Positions 7,957 to 8,529 of a stretch of 8,529 nucleotides of DNA are shown here, in pieces. A program made the translations under genes and the position numbers. Origin of the DNA: an uncultured Dyadobacter sp. (lineage in GTDB: Bacteria; Bacteroidota; Bacteroidia; Cytophagales; Spirosomataceae); assembly GCA_946481035.1 (NCBI GenBank), contig CAMLNK010000129.1:1-8529 (forward strand), given 5' to 3'. The notes below the pieces were generated by a model. The model did no database searches. It saw nothing but the letters and a program-made list of their open reading frames with translations, and had not been told where the DNA came from. Each line of letters starts with the position of its first letter. The stretch's first letter is position 1.

Positions 7957-8243
7957 TACAAGATAGCAAGCTCAGCAAGGAGGAGATTTTTGAAACCCTG
8001 AACCAATTCATCACCGAGGTAATCGGCGAGGAATTTGTGGAGGAAATGGATATCACGCCTGCCAGCTCATTCACCAAAGACCTTGAAATGGACAGCATCG
8101 AGATCGTCGCATTCTCGGAAAAAGTCAAACACCATTTTGGCTCCAACATCGATTTCACCGGCTGGCTCTCTAATATGGATTTGGACGAAATCATCCAGCT
8201 GAAACTCGAAAACATCATCCAATACATTCAGGAATGCCAGTAA
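7944..8243 (+). CDS. Stand-alone acyl carrier protein
   Basis: A 99-residue, strongly acidic protein with the ACP signature LEMDSIEIV; Ser51 (codon 8094-8096) is the expected phosphopantetheine attachment site. Helix I (SKEEIFETLNQF) and a C-terminal helix (LENIIQYIQE) complete a four-helix carrier fold of normal length. Its core differs clearly from the DSIKR type of the two tandem ACPs in the first protein, so it is not a detached copy of them. The ATG lies inside the end of the KS-AT-DH-PPTase gene with a 13-base overlap, and no Shine-Dalgarno is visible before it, suggesting translational coupling. It may supply the carrier missing from that subunit, hold a starter unit, or receive the finished chain for the following hydrolase. 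The neighbouring PPTase domain is its likely activator. The identity is firm; the exact role is inferred. Confidence 0.92.
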   Translation: MDQLIQDSKLSKEEIFETLNQFITEVIGEEFVEEMDITPASSFTKDLEMDSIEIVAFSEKVKHHFGSNIDFTGWLSNMDLDEIIQLKLENIIQYIQECQ

Positions 8244-8529
8244 TCGATCTGCCGGATGTGTGCCTGCACGTGCAGGAACTGAACTCCGAAGGCCGGGAGA
8301 CGATCGTCATGGTGCACGGGATGTTCAGTAACCTGGCCGTGTACTATTTCAATATCGCTCCTATGCTCGCGAAGCATTTCCGCGTGGTGCTGTTTGATAT
8401 GAAAGGACATGGTATGAGTGAAAAAGTACAAACCGGCTACGACCTTACCTCCATGACCGACGACCTCCGCGACCTGATGGACGCCCTCGGCATCGAAAAG
8501 GCGCACCTGGCCGGTTACAGTTATGGCGG
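8234..8529 (+). CDS. Alpha/beta hydrolase-fold protein, thioesterase or acyltransferase candidate (3'-partial)
   Basis: The first 98 residues are visible and the frame stays open to the right edge. Typical alpha/beta-hydrolase N-terminal features are present: VMVHG (His28-Gly29) forming the oxyanion-hole region, then FDMKGHGMSE (an Asp-x-x-Gly-His-Gly-x-Ser motif), and the nucleophile elbow GYSYG with Ser96 at the very end of the window. The acid and His of the triad would lie downstream and cannot be checked. The ATG overlaps the end of the ACP gene by 10 bases. AGGA touches the ATG directly, too close to serve as its ribosome-binding site, so coupling to ACP translation is likely. No signal peptide is seen, so it is probably cytoplasmic. 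Its place directly after an ACP suggests that it releases, edits or transfers the acyl chain. An unrelated hydrolytic role remains possible. Confidence 0.88.
   Translation, partial: MPVIDLPDVCLHVQELNSEGRETIVMVHGMFSNLAVYYFNIAPMLAKHFRVVLFDMKGHGMSEKVQTGYDLTSMTDDLRDLMDALGIEKAHLAGYSYG

Noticed and set aside
7977..7984. A perfect-looking Shine-Dalgarno string, AAGGAGGA
   Set aside because: It is the coding sequence of Lys-Glu-Glu in helix I of the stand-alone ACP, and no start codon with an open frame follows at a usable distance.

Overview
The window lies inside one plus-strand biosynthetic operon for an iterative type I polyketide synthase / polyunsaturated-fatty-acid (PUFA)-synthase-like lipid system. 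Four genes, all on the plus strand, fill the sequence almost completely. The first is cut by the left edge and the last by the right edge. I see no RNA gene, mobile element, CRISPR array, terminator or promoter, and no gene-free stretch longer than 33 bases.

Layout: (1) 1-3510 is the C-terminal 1169 residues of a large synthase subunit: acyltransferase (AT), linker, two tandem acyl carrier proteins (ACPs), and a PUFA-type ketoreductase (KR). A ketosynthase (KS) probably lies upstream. (2) 3544-7956 is a second subunit of 1470 residues: KS, a degenerate AT-like domain, a double-hotdog dehydratase (DH), and a C-terminal Sfp-type phosphopantetheinyl transferase (PPTase). It has no ACP of its own. 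(3) 7944-8243 is a small stand-alone ACP. (4) 8234-8529 is the first 98 residues of an alpha/beta hydrolase. Genes 2/3 and 3/4 overlap by 13 and 10 bases, which suggests translational coupling and co-production.

Inferred joint action: the PPTase domain of subunit 2 arms the carrier proteins. The AT of subunit 1 loads malonyl units on the tandem ACPs, and one or two KS domains condense. The KR in subunit 1 and the DH in subunit 2 process the beta-carbon. No enoyl reductase is visible, so a polyene or hydroxylated/unsaturated acyl chain is the natural expectation. The discrete ACP and the hydrolase could receive, hand over or release the chain. Domain signatures (AT GHSYGEL, ACP DSIKR, the long helical insertion in the KR) point to the PUFA synthase / heterocyst-glycolipid / enediyne branch of iterative PKSs rather than to modular PKSs. 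The product cannot be read from the sequence.

Organism: moderately GC-rich DNA (by eye a little over half GC), genes tightly packed, and no convincing Shine-Dalgarno sequence before any of the three visible starts. This would fit a Bacteroidota member (for example a Cytophagales genus such as Dyadobacter or Spirosoma), but the assignment is an inference of low to moderate confidence.
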